DNA of 64,000 bases from Topomyia yanbarensis (lineage: Eukaryota; Arthropoda; Insecta; Diptera; Culicidae), in the NCBI RefSeq assembly GCF_030247195.1, contig NC_080672.1, positions 394,461,037 through 394,525,036 on the forward strand, written 5' to 3'. A program made the position numbers and the translations under genes. The notes below the pieces were generated by a model that ran no database searches, had not been told where the DNA came from, and saw nothing but the letters and a program-made list of their open reading frames with translations. Each line of letters starts with the position of its first letter. Within the stretch, counting starts at the first letter, position 1. Shown piece by piece: positions 54,191-63,807 of this stretch.

Positions 54191-55521
54191 GAGCACGCGA
54201 GCGCAACAGGAAGGAGAGCAGGTAACCGCAAACTAGAGACGGAACTTTCGGAGCGAGTCTCGGGAAAACCTTGAGCCGTTGCACAGGGGTGCAGGTCGAC
54301 GAAGGCGGACCCCTCTGGACTCCTCAGACATAGCAAAAGTCAATCTCATAGGTAAGCTGCTTCATGGTGACACATCAAACTAAGTCATGGACCTAAGTCA
54401 CTGGCGCAAGCGCGCGAACCGTTTCGGAACGTGAAAAACCGACAAGCAAGCGCAACCGCGCGGATCCTTCACGATTCGGGTGAAATCGTACCCTGCAGAC
54501 TGGAAACGGGTTGTAGGGAGCTCACGACCGCAGAAAATGCCACAAAAGTGAGGCGGGTGTGCAGAAGTAAAGGAGGAACAGCTGAAGAATCCAGGCTTGT
54601 CACAACCGGAGCGGGAAAGAAGCAGACGTAAATGCGCAGGATATAAGCCTTCCAGGCTTGCCGTTACCGTAGCGAGAGAAAACGGACGCACGTCGAGAAA
54701 CAAGCTGAAGCCTCCCAGGCTTGCAGTTACCGTAACGAGAGAAAACGGACGGGTGTGAGAAAGCAGACTAGACAGATCGGCAAAAGCACAAACAGTGTCC
54801 AGCCCGAACAAGTAAATCTACAGCTATGAGCAGCGCCAGTTCCCAGTGCTTAAGCATGAAAACACGACAGATCGGTATTAATCTTCCTAAACTGGACGGG
54901 CGTTTCAGTCCAGTAGACACAGAACTCAAATTGAGTCACAGGTCTCACTTGGTCGTGGAGGCGTCACCACGACAAATCTCTAAAGCAACGCGAATCAGGG
55001 GCGCGGACGTTCAGGCGGCTAGTCCAAATGAATTTAACCCTTGCATGGACTCGTGGTGATAGGAGAGACTAAATCCTCTCATACCTCAAACATACGACCG
55101 CCTCTCACACGACTTACAGTCCAATGAGAGTAAATGTTCTCTGAACCACTTACCGATTCAGACACATATGAGCCATTTTGTCTTTGTTTTGACACTTAAT
55201 GTTAAATGTCGATCTACTAGTATAATTTAGCCATTATGAAACTAGTTAGAATCCTTGAATGTCGCTACCTAATGAGAGCATATGATTTGAAGGCCAGCAA
55301 AGAACTGAGTCGGAGACATTTTAGCCACGACAAGTGGGCGCACGATTACACCTTTCAAGCAGAAGAAGTCTGCTGTAATGTTTATTTGGTATTATGTTTA
55401 TATTAGAGATCAAGATATGGAGAGCAACCGTTAGGCTCTCAAGCAATTATGTTGGATATATGATGTAGAAAAGTAATCTGTTCAGTCTCCGGCGCACTTC
55501 TTACGGAAGTGAAAGTTTTAG

Positions 55522-55561
55522 AAATTTTTCGTGAATGGCAATAGCAATTCACGAAAAATTT
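55522..55561 (+). repeat. Perfect inverted repeat (15-bp stem, 10-base loop) next to the 3' LTR
   Basis: AAATTTTTCGTGAAT (55522-55536) is the exact reverse complement of ATTCACGAAAAATTT (55547-55561). The hairpin ends 19 bases before the 3' LTR, where a polypurine tract would be expected. It could act as a structure in the RNA (end processing or packaging) or be a chance foldback; function is unknown. Confidence 0.85.
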
Positions 55562-55580
55562 TTGCCATTGGGTAGGGTTG

Positions 55581-56900
55581 TGTAGCAGTTAAATTATTTG
55601 ATTAGATGTTAACTCAATTTGAACATCTTCAACACACACATTATACTAAGTTAAAGTTAAGCGTGTATGAATCCACCACAAGGGCCGCCTGCCAGCTTGA
55701 AAGTGAAACATCATCAACAAACTTTCTGCAGTAACTATATCCATTCTACCTGTCAGTTGCGAAGAGAGTGTTTCCGCTTACTAAAAAAAGGAATCACAAT
55801 AAAAAGTAATGGTGTAAGGTGCAGCCGTGATTCCTGCTTCGTGCGCTTAAACCGGCTGAAAAAATACTCGTGCGGGACAGAACACACAAATTACAAAACG
55901 ATTTTACTTTGGAAAGGGTCGCACGGAAAAAAATACGCGATTCCGACAGTCACACGAGTGTTGATCCGGTCAAAACTCAAGGTAAGCAGGAGGAGATGAA
56001 ACAATCGTTCCGACGCTAATTGCCTTCTTCTTGGCAGCGTACAAGCAGGAACACAACGTCCGTTCACACAAGGCCTGTTGATCTAATCAGGGTTGATTCC
56101 GGATCGTACCGGATTGCACTGGGAAGGTAGGTTGGATACTCACGGCACTAATTAGAGCATACAAGTAAAGCTATGCACTTCTCCACCAGATAAGAATCCT
56201 GAAGGTATCAGTACCAGCAAGCAGTGATCTGCGAACGAAAAGCGATACGCTTTTAACCAGCCTAGCAAACACGAAACGGAAAACGCCTTCCAAGAGAAGT
56301 GAGTAAATCACAGCGATTATAGATTTTATGACGACACGTGGTATATTGTAGGGCTCCTTTTCCGACACTTAAAGTGTCCTACTACAAGCATCGGGACTCA
56401 GATACCGGCTCATCAGAAGTTCAATCAAGGCGTCGGTCGAACAGGAACAATTCGCAGGCAGATCAGTTGGTGGAAGGAATCTGGTCACCGCAGCTGTGCA
56501 CCTGGACGCAGGTGAGCAGCCTGAGTACAAGCGGGTAATAGGAGACCGTGACGCAATAGGTCCCACGGTCGAGCTCAAGGGGATTTTGTCACTAACGAGG
56601 GCACGCCGGATGGAACGGAAGGTGGCGAGACACACGGTTCATATCGTGAGATGCCGCAGCGGATGGCGGGGCTGTGAGTACTAGCTTTTAAGAAGTGAAT
56701 AGAATCAGTAGGCTGGAAGGGCAGAGCAGCAGGGATAGGTGGATAGAAGAAGTCAGAGAAAAAAGAGGAATGTGTGAAGAGAGATGAATAAAGGGGTAGG
56801 ATGTTCAAAATGACACGTGTAGGTTTTGGTTTTATGAGCAGTCGGCCCAGTTGAGGCAAGTTGTCGCCGAGGCTGTAGCTTTTAAGATGACAATATTACA
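55581..56900 (+). mobile_element. Ty3/gypsy 3' LTR (1320 bp)
   Basis: It is identical by eye to 46949-48268, with a constant offset of 8632 bases and no indels. The AATAAA equivalent is at 56787-56792. It is followed by TAGT (56901-56904), the same four bases that precede the 5' LTR. Confidence 0.97.
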
Positions 56901-57009
56901 TAGTCTATACAGATTATGGTGACATATTTTAAATCTAGCGATGCATAAAATATTAGGTAGAAAAAAAATTCTTCCCTTTCCAACATTTCAATTCTATCGA
57001 TTGATGAAG

Positions 57010-57119
57010 TTTTTTATTTATTTTTATTTTTATTTTTATTTTTTTATTACACCCCATCTTCTGAAGAGAGCTTTGTTGACACTAAGTGGACTGTCGCTTT
57101 ATCCAATTGAGCTATCGCC
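57010..57119 (-). mobile_element. tRNA-like SINE fragment or tRNA pseudogene
   Basis: On the minus strand the sequence starts GGCGATAGCTCAATTGG, in which TAGCTCAATTGG fits a Pol III A box (TRGYNNARNNGG). It continues for about 70 bases and ends in (AAAAAT)n, a SINE-like tail. No B box (GGTTCGA) was found, so it is not an intact tRNA gene. Confidence 0.45.
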
Positions 57120-57149
57120 GTAATATTGTAAAACGATGATTTTTGATCA

Positions 57150-57850
57150 TGTTAAGCTACAGGTTTCTGGAGCAGCGTAAACAGATATATGAATAACAAA
57201 GACCACCAGAGCAATATTAACCTCTGGTACAATAGTGAAATGTAGTATACAAATCCGCAATATAAGATACACGGAAGATATTGGAAATGGTAACTTAAAT
57301 GAATATGGTAGTATAATAGTTGAATTATAATGGTGGAATATATCAGTAGTATTCCCAATATGGTGAGTATTATATGAATAGTTTGGAAATGGTTCCAAAG
57401 ATTTTTGGAATGGTATTTAGTTATACAGGTATCTTAGGCATTTTTGGTACTTCCCAGACTTTAAAAATTATTATTTCTCGACAAACATATGATTACGGCC
57501 TAAAAGCCAACTGTCATAATCCACTTTGAATGGAAATTCCGGACAACTCACTATGTAGGTTATGGGAGAATTTAATTTTATAAAATTCGAAGCTGATGGT
57601 TCGCCACGATGATTCTGCATACGAGTACATGACACTACTTTCCCTTTCAACGAAATCTTTGATCTTTTTCTTGAGTGCAAACTATGCTCGATGTGTTGGT
57701 CTTCTACGGAACTGTATCCTAACGCAACCTAAATATGTAGTTATTATCATTCATAATAATCTCACAATTTGATGTTTTATCACTTGTTAGGTTGCGACTG
57801 ATCATTAAATTAGTATACTTAGTATACTCAGGTCCATCCATACAGTTGGA
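57150..57850. other. No gene recognised
   Basis: AT-rich sequence with short chance frames. The last part, from about 57830 (CAGTTCGGTCGCGTTTCC), probably already belongs to the 5' UTR of the following LINE. Confidence 0.4.
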
Positions 57851-57969
57851 CCAATTGCATTCAAGTCGTCGTTACAGTTCGGTCGCGTTTCCATTTGCGT
57901 CGTTTAAAGTTTAACCGTGCGTGTTTTAATTTGTATTGTTTTCATTTATCATTGCTGCGTAAGTAAAAC

Positions 57970-59277
57970 ATGCCGTGCGCGATTAATAATTGTACAGTGA
58001 GTGACGACAAACATGTGTGGTACTGCCATGGATCATGCGGGAAAAAATTCCACGCTGCATGCGTCGGTGCTCAGAGGAATCATGAGCAAAGAATACTAAC
58101 ATACATGCTGCCAATATGCTACGAGTGCCAGAAGCGTCTCGTGATGGAGTTAAATTTCGATAAATTGTACAGACAACAACAAGAAGCCATCAACCTCAAC
58201 AAGCTAGTTATGGAGTCGAATCACAAACTCACATCCACATTTAGCAACTTCAATGTCCGAGATGGATTTGAATGTATCGAAATGCTCTTAAACGAGTTGA
58301 AAGGCGAAATTAAAACAACTGCAGCTAATCATAATAACGCGGTTGCACACATAGCCAAAACCTCGGAGTTGTGGAATGAGCTGGCTGCTTCCAACAAAAC
58401 TGGCAAAACTGATGTCGTTGCCACAAAAAATCACTTAACATCATTATTCGACATATCGATGAAAGCTACGAAAAACAACATCGCAGCCTATGTCAATGAA
58501 CTGACCACCGATATGACACGCGAGTTGAAACAAATTTGTTCAGAAATTGAAAAGGTCAGCAGCGTGATAACTGACATGGCTAACAACTGTTCGGCTCAGA
58601 ATATGAGTTATGTAAACCCAATATTTACGGATGATATTATCGATGAGTTAAAGCAAATTTCTAGTGCAGTAAACTCACTGGAACAAAAGACTGCTGCTTC
58701 ACCCGCAACAGATTCCTCCCCTAGATTAGAGGCTGAGATGTCCGTCGAGGCAGCCAGTAACTCAGGCTGGCGTTTCCTTGGCAACTCTAAGGTATGGAAG
58801 GCTGATTGGTCCGAATACGACGCACGTAAATTGCGTCGTCTCAATCAACAAAAAGCGGCGGAGAAAGCAAGAATAAAGAAGAAACGGAATAAACAGAGGC
58901 CCGCTAATGCACTTGACACCACCCGTAATAATAATACTAAGCGTCGCAAGAATCACGGTTACAAGCGCCACACAATTTTCGACAAAAATAACGGATGGAA
59001 TTACAACCACAGCAGATTTGCGTACCACGATAACAAACGCCGCGACATCGACAATCTTCCGTTGGATAGAGAGCTACTGGCTGAGGCAAAGAAACGTTTT
59101 TCGAGGCCACCTTCAACTTCGTTCAGACCTACCATTGCATTCCAGAGAGGCGATGTTTTAAACCCGTGCCCTACCGATCAACCTAGCACCTCACATCGAA
59201 CAGCTGCTGCCACACCTATGTACCCCTCCGGAATTGGCGCCTGTCAGTGTTTTTGCCGCTATCGACGCACTCATTAG
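57970..59277 (+). CDS. CR1-like LINE ORF1 protein with PHD finger
   Basis: The 435-residue protein starts at ATG 57970. Residues 3-53 have the spacing of a C4HC3 PHD finger (Cys 3, 8, 19, 23, His 28, Cys 31, 50, 53). Residues about 60-230 are helical and probably coiled (LNFDKLYRQQQEAINLNKLV; MTRELKQICSEIEKVSSVI), suiting trimer or oligomer formation. Residues about 265-345 contain a compact Trp-rich block (WRFLGNSKVWKADWSEYDAR) and very basic stretches (KKKRNKQRP), likely RNA-binding. No esterase domain was seen. The end overlaps the ORF2 frame by about 90 bases. Confidence 0.88.
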   Translation: MPCAINNCTVSDDKHVWYCHGSCGKKFHAACVGAQRNHEQRILTYMLPICYECQKRLVMELNFDKLYRQQQEAINLNKLVMESNHKLTSTFSNFNVRDGFECIEMLLNELKGEIKTTAANHNNAVAHIAKTSELWNELAASNKTGKTDVVATKNHLTSLFDISMKATKNNIAAYVNELTTDMTRELKQICSEIEKVSSVITDMANNCSAQNMSYVNPIFTDDIIDELKQISSAVNSLEQKTAASPATDSSPRLEAEMSVEAASNSGWRFLGNSKVWKADWSEYDARKLRRLNQQKAAEKARIKKKRNKQRPANALDTTRNNNTKRRKNHGYKRHTIFDKNNGWNYNHSRFAYHDNKRRDIDNLPLDRELLAEAKKRFSRPPSTSFRPTIAFQRGDVLNPCPTDQPSTSHRTAAATPMYPSGIGACQCFCRYRRTH

Positions 59278-62200
59278 AGCAAGATAATAATGAATTGACA
59301 AATCATATTGCGATTCAAGATTTAGAAGAGGTAGAGCTAGGTCTAATTAATTCCCATTCAACTAACACTTCTCCAAGAGAATCTCAGTCAAGAACAGAAA
59401 TCTTGGTCTATTGCCAAAACTTTAACCGCATGAAAAGTGCAGCTAAGATGAATGTGATTCAAAACAAAATATTAGGTTGTCATTATTCCGTAATTTTAGC
59501 AACTGAGACTAGTTGGGACGAAACAGTGAGAGGTGAAGAAGTTTTCGGGAGCAATTACAATGTATTTAGGGATGACCGTGATTGTCATGTATCTGGTAAG
59601 AAGTCAGGAGGGGGCGCTTTGATTGCGATTTCAGCAAAACTAAATGCAGAAGTTATCAAAACTATAAAATCAAAAGAATTCGAGCATGTGTGGGTGAAAG
59701 TACATGTTAAAGACGAAACTCACGTTTTCGCTTCGGTGTATTTTCCTCCAAATTTTGCTCGAAAAACGACTTACGAAAAGTTTTATCATGCTGCTGAATG
59801 CATTATTAATAGTCTTTCCCCGCACGTAAAAGTTCACATATATGGCGATTTCAATCAACGCGGTATTGATTTCATACCAGATGCTGATAATGAGAGCATC
59901 CTACTTCCTGTTGTAGGGGAAAATGAAACTTTGCAGTTCATTTGCGATAAATCTGCCAGTTTAGGACTTAATCAAATAAATCACATAAGAAATCAGCGAC
60001 ATTGCTATTTAGATTTATTAATGACGAATATAGACGAAGACTTCTGTGTAACGGAATCACTTACTCCCTTATGGAAGAATGAAGCTTATCATACAGCCAT
60101 TGAGTTTTCTATATTCTTGCATGTTAACGACAGACCTGGTGATAGTGAATTTGAGGAGGTATTTGATTACGAGTCCGCTAACTATGAAAGCTTGAGGCAA
60201 AAAATTAATGCAATAAACTGGCAAATGATTTTAAGAAATGAAGAAAATGTTGAAGCTGCCGTAGACATCTTCTACAAAATATTATTTGAAGTCATTCACG
60301 AAGATATACCATTGAAAAGAAGAAGGCGTCACTATAACTCAAAACATCCCATCTGGTTTAATAGAGAAATCAAAAATTTAAAAAATCGTAAGCAGAAAGC
60401 ACACAAAATCTACAAAAAATACAACAGCGAAGATAGCTTAACAAACTATTTAAATCTATGCGATCAATTGAACCTTGCCATTGATATCGCGTTTGAAGAG
60501 TACAATGCAAGAACAGAACGCAATATAAAAACTTGCCCAAAAAACTTCTTTAATTACGTAAAAACTAAAATAAAATCGGATTATTTCCCAACAGAAATGC
60601 ATCTTGATGGAAAGGTAGGCGATAACTCAGAGGAAATCTGCAATCTTTTTGCAACATTCTTCCAGGAAGTTTACACTACATTTTCAGAGAAGGATCGAGA
60701 GCGTGAATACTTTTCATTCCTCCCAGAACTTTCAAGAGATATTAACATTAAACAGATAAAAGTACATACAATCATGGATGCCTTAAAAAACTTGGATAGC
60801 TCTAAAAGCCCTGGACCTGATGGCGTTCCACCGGTGTTTTTAAAAACTTTGTCAATAGAACTAACCGCTCCTTTATTTTGGCTTTTTAACATGTCTCTAG
60901 AATCAGGTTGTTTTCCTAAAACATGGAAAAGCTCTTTCCTAGTTCCAATTTTTAAAAATGGTAAAAAATCCGATGTGCGTAACTATCGTGGAATAGCTAT
61001 CATCTCGTGCATTCCCAAGATTTTCGAGGCGATTGTTAATGAAAATTTATTCCACCAAATCAAGAACAGAATTACCCATGTGCAACATGGTTTTTTCAAA
61101 GGGCGTTCTACAAGTACAAATCTACTCGAATTCATTAACTACACATTAACAGCAATGGATAACGGAAACCACGTTGAAGCTCTTTATACAGATTTTAGCA
61201 AAGCATTTGATCGCATCGACATACCCATGCTACTTTTTAAATTAGAAAAAATGGGGTTTGAGCCAGGACTTCTTACATGGGTACAATCATATCTTACAAA
61301 TCGTGAACAAGCTGTTAGATTTAAAGGGATAAAATCAATCCCAATTCAAGTTACATCAGGAGTCCCTCAAGGGTCTCATTTGGGGCCGCTATTCTTTATT
61401 TTATTTGTTAACGACATTTCCTTCATTCTAAAAAATGTAAAAGTTCTTATATATGCTGATGATATGAAACTATTTCTAGAAATAAGAAATGGTGAAGACT
61501 TTCAGACATTTCAAAACGAAGTAAATATATTTTATACATGCTGTAATAAAAGCCTGCTGAAACTGAATGTAAAAAAATGTAATTCCATAACATTGAGTAG
61601 AAAGAATAATATACAGAACAATAGAATCTTATTGGGAAATCAACAAGTAGAAAAGTGTGACAGAATAAGAGATCTAGGAGTTATTATAGATTCCAAAATA
61701 ACATTCATAGATCATTATAACACAATAATTAACAAAGCAAACAGCACACTAGGTTTTATTAAACGCTTCTGCTATAATTTCCAAGATCCCTACACAATAA
61801 AAACATTATATGTAGCCTATGTGCGTTCAACACTAGAATATTGTAGTATAGTTTGGTCGCCTTTTTCAGCAACACATGCAAACCGGATAGAATCAGTACA
61901 AAAGCAGTTTTTGATGTTCGCTCTTCGTAAACTAGGTTGGACTGGACTACATTTGCCATCTTATGAAGCACGGTGCATGCTAATTGACATTCAAACCTTG
62001 AAAGATCGTCGTGAATTTTCTATGGTATCATTTGTAAACGACATTGTATCACACCGTATTGATTCAATCGAACTTTTATCGAAACTAAATTTTTATGCTC
62101 CTTCTCGACAACTACGTAACCGCAGCATCTTTTGTACAATTCGCCATCGCACCAATTATGCCAAGTTTGGCCCTTTAAACCAAATGATGAATATTTACAA

Positions 62201-62282
62201 CAAACATTGCGAAAGCATTGACTTCACTATGTCGAAAACAAAACTTAAGCAGCAGTTTAAAGTAAACCAAAATTTTAACTAG
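59187..62282 (+). CDS. CR1-like LINE ORF2: AP endonuclease and reverse transcriptase
   Basis: The frame is open from just after a TAG at 59184-59186 to 62282 and is -1 relative to ORF1. The endonuclease begins at ILVYCQNFNRMKS (about 59400) and carries ATETSWD, GGGALIAIS, YGDFNQRG, LDLLMTN and the late AYHTAIEF block in place of the usual SDH. The reverse transcriptase has SSKSPGPDGVPPVFLKT, NYRGIAIISCIPKIFEAIV, TDFSKAFDRIDI, SGVPQGSHLGPLFFILFVND and the catalytic YADDMKLF (near 61452). There is no in-frame ATG before the endonuclease core (first ATG 59430), so translation must depend on ORF1 by frameshift, reinitiation or a non-AUG start. Confidence 0.92.
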   Translation, partial: HLTSNSCCHTYVPLRNWRLSVFLPLSTHSLEQDNNELTNHIAIQDLEEVELGLINSHSTNTSPRESQSRTEILVYCQNFNRMKSAAKMNVIQNKILGCHYSVILATETSWDETVRGEEVFGSNYNVFRDDRDCHVSGKKSGGGALIAISAKLNAEVIKTIKSKEFEHVWVKVHVKDETHVFASVYFPPNFARKTTYEKFYHAAECIINSLSPHVKVHIYGDFNQRGIDFIPDADNESILLPVVGENETLQFICDKSASLGLNQINHIRNQRHCYLDLLMTNIDEDFCVTESLTPLWKNEAYHTAIEFSIFLHVNDRPGDSEFEEVFDYESANYESLRQKINAINWQMILRNEENVEAAVDIFYKILFEVIHEDIPLKRRRRHYNSKHPIWFNREIKNLKNRKQKAHKIYKKYNSEDSLTNYLNLCDQLNLAIDIAFEEYNARTERNIKTCPKNFFNYVKTKIKSDYFPTEMHLDGKVGDNSEEICNLFATFFQEVYTTFSEKDREREYFSFLPELSRDINIKQIKVHTIMDALKNLDSSKSPGPDGVPPVFLKTLSIELTAPLFWLFNMSLESGCFPKTWKSSFLVPIFKNGKKSDVRNYRGIAIISCIPKIFEAIVNENLFHQIKNRITHVQHGFFKGRSTSTNLLEFINYTLTAMDNGNHVEALYTDFSKAFDRIDIPMLLFKLEKMGFEPGLLTWVQSYLTNREQAVRFKGIKSIPIQVTSGVPQGSHLGPLFFILFVNDISFILKNVKVLIYADDMKLFLEIRNGEDFQTFQNEVNIFYTCCNKSLLKLNVKKCNSITLSRKNNIQNNRILLGNQQVEKCDRIRDLGVIIDSKITFIDHYNTIINKANSTLGFIKRFCYNFQDPYTIKTLYVAYVRSTLEYCSIVWSPFSATHANRIESVQKQFLMFALRKLGWTGLHLPSYEARCMLIDIQTLKDRREFSMVSFVNDIVSHRIDSIELLSKLNFYAPSRQLRNRSIFCTIRHRTNYAKFGPLNQMMNIYNKHCESIDFTMSKTKLKQQFKVNQNFN

Positions 62283-62355
62283 TGTTAAGTTAGTTTAATA
62301 ATTATTGTAAGAAACCGGTCTACATCTGATTGACGACTTGAAATAAATAAATAAA

Positions 62356-63372
62356 CATATCTACATTGAATATGGCCTCAGCATATCTTTAGTTTCCATA
62401 GCATAAATTGGCAAGATCTTAAAATGTATCTGCTCACCGATCGACATCGTGCAGGAAACTACGAGATGATTTTGAACAATTCTTGCCTTGGATACTTCGT
62501 CAGGAATACATTTCACATTTCTGAACCATTGTTGTCATTTTTCTTCGATAAAACAAACGAATATGAAGAAGAAAAACAAATAACGTGGTGGGCTTTTCTG
62601 TGGCCAAAGGTTTTGATTTGGTTCAGTCATAATTATTTTTATCGGTTGTTTCGAGATAATAAAGTATCACTAAGTGTTCGAATCGGAAGATCCGTGGTGA
62701 AGTTCATACTTTTCTCTCTTCAACGTGCACAAAAGAATCAGCATGCTTGTTCGGATCTTTATGTTTATTTATTTTATGGGTCGCGGACGCCATGTTCAAT
62801 TTGACGTGTATAAAACTAATACAATCAAAAGTGACGAATGCTTCCACCTTCTTTCCCATTCATCTTGGTTTTCGGGTGCTTGCGATAACGAAGTGACGCA
62901 TTATGGCTATGTGTCAAAATCGCTTCACAAGCGCCACGCTCGGTGAGGTGGCGCATTTTTTCATAATTCAAATCGACCGTTTTTTCTATGGGCGATGAAA
63001 ATTCATCTCGTGTTACGTCTGTTTGTCTGTGCTTTAACTATGAGAAATACCTCTCGGAAGTGATTTTGTGTTCCTCCCATAGTTTACAAAATTTTGCAGT
63101 GAAATATAGTATATTTAATAGGAAATCGAAGTTAATCGCTCGGTAGGTCGTTTCTCCTGTTGTGTTATGTGTTGGTAGGCAAAAATATCGTTGGAATAGT
63201 GTAATTTGACGTAGTGATTTTATCGTCACATCACAATTATTTTACTATGTATGTGCGCGACTCGAGCGAGCTACCAAAAAAATGTTTCCACTTAGCATCG
63301 ACAGCGCCATCTGAACTTGACTAGTTGATGCAACGATTTCACTGATTCCCAGTTAAACTCACCGGTTCAGAT
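62356..63372. other. No gene recognised
   Basis: A 126-residue frame at 62424-62804 (CTG- or ATG-started, Trp/Phe-rich) is the only long one. It has no recognisable motif and no flanking evidence. The rest is AT-rich. Confidence 0.35.
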
Positions 63373-63799
63373 CAAAGAGAATAGGGAAAGAGACGAATAG
63401 TGTGAAGCCAAAAATACCTTATTGAGCAGACCAATCGTGCAATGTAAATAAACATTACTCATGCCTGAGTTGGAGGAGATAAGTATTGTACTTCTATCAA
63501 AAAAGAAATTTGAATTTTCATCAAAATTTAGTTCAATCGTGATTGTAAGGTGCATTCTAGAGTATATGTATGAGTAAAAATAAGCTTTAGAATTATTTCA
63601 TCTCTTTGTTTCGAAATGCACATCGTTTGATAAACAAATCCATCGATCGACATACGGTTTGTTTTCAAAATATAATAGGAGTCATTTAAAGTGCTGCCTA
63701 TAGAAGCGGTTGCCAAAATTCTAGTGTTGAAATCATCATAAAGGGCGTGTTGCCGTTTTGACTGATTTTCACTCTTCGTCTCTTTCCCTATTCTCTTTG
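63373..63799. mobile_element. hAT-type MITE, copy 2
   Basis: It has the same family and orientation as 19568-19993. Terminal inverted repeats are perfect for 24 bases, starting CAAAGAGAATAGGGAAAGAG. The 8-bp duplication GTTCAGAT is at 63365-63372 and 63800-63807. The two copies differ by scattered substitutions and a 1-base length difference. Confidence 0.92.
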
Positions 63800-63807
63800 G
63801 TTCAGAT

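Larger units (their letters stand above)
53536..55580 (+). other. Noncoding 3' region of the gypsy element
   Basis: Two kilobases between the pol stop and the 3' LTR have no frame over about 110 residues and no envelope motifs. It contains the 56-bp repeat array and, at the very end, a perfect hairpin. A diverged copy of its first 1.2 kb follows the pol fragment at 780-1775, so the region is an old part of the family. A strong polypurine tract is not obvious; the best purine run next to the LTR is GGGTAGGG (55570-55577). Confidence 0.75.
46949..56900 (+). mobile_element. Complete Ty3/gypsy LTR retrotransposon (9.95 kb), probably Osvaldo-like
   Basis: The order is 5' LTR, primer site, gag, pol in the -1 frame (protease, reverse transcriptase, RNase H, integrase), a 2-kb noncoding 3' region with 56-bp repeats, and the 3' LTR. 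The integrase-last order identifies Ty3/gypsy. TAGT flanks both ends (46945-46948, 56901-56904). Both frames are intact and the LTRs identical by eye, so it inserted recently and may be competent. Long LTRs together with a tRNA-Lys-type primer site recall the Osvaldo lineage; that placement is inference. There is no envelope-like frame. Confidence 0.95.
57850..62355 (+). mobile_element. CR1-like LINE with two intact open frames
   Basis: A 5' leader (about 57850-57969) is followed by ORF1 with a PHD finger, ORF2 (endonuclease plus reverse transcriptase, no RNase H), a 70-base 3' UTR and a short tandem tail (GAAATAAATAAATAAA, 62340-62355). A PHD finger in ORF1 is known from CR1-like LINEs (CR1/L2 group), and absence of RNase H fits. 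The 5' boundary is approximate, and I could not define a target duplication. Both frames are undamaged, suggesting a young copy. Confidence 0.85.

Noticed and set aside
53536..55580. Envelope-like third frame of the gypsy element
   Set aside because: No frame above about 137 residues on either strand, and no signal peptide or transmembrane pattern.
57010..57119. Functional tRNA gene
   Set aside because: A box only; no B box, no proper cloverleaf or terminator, and a SINE-like tail.
62424..62804. 126-residue frame after the CR1-like LINE
   Set aside because: No recognisable domain, and neither the LINE family nor a host gene explains it; could not be supported.
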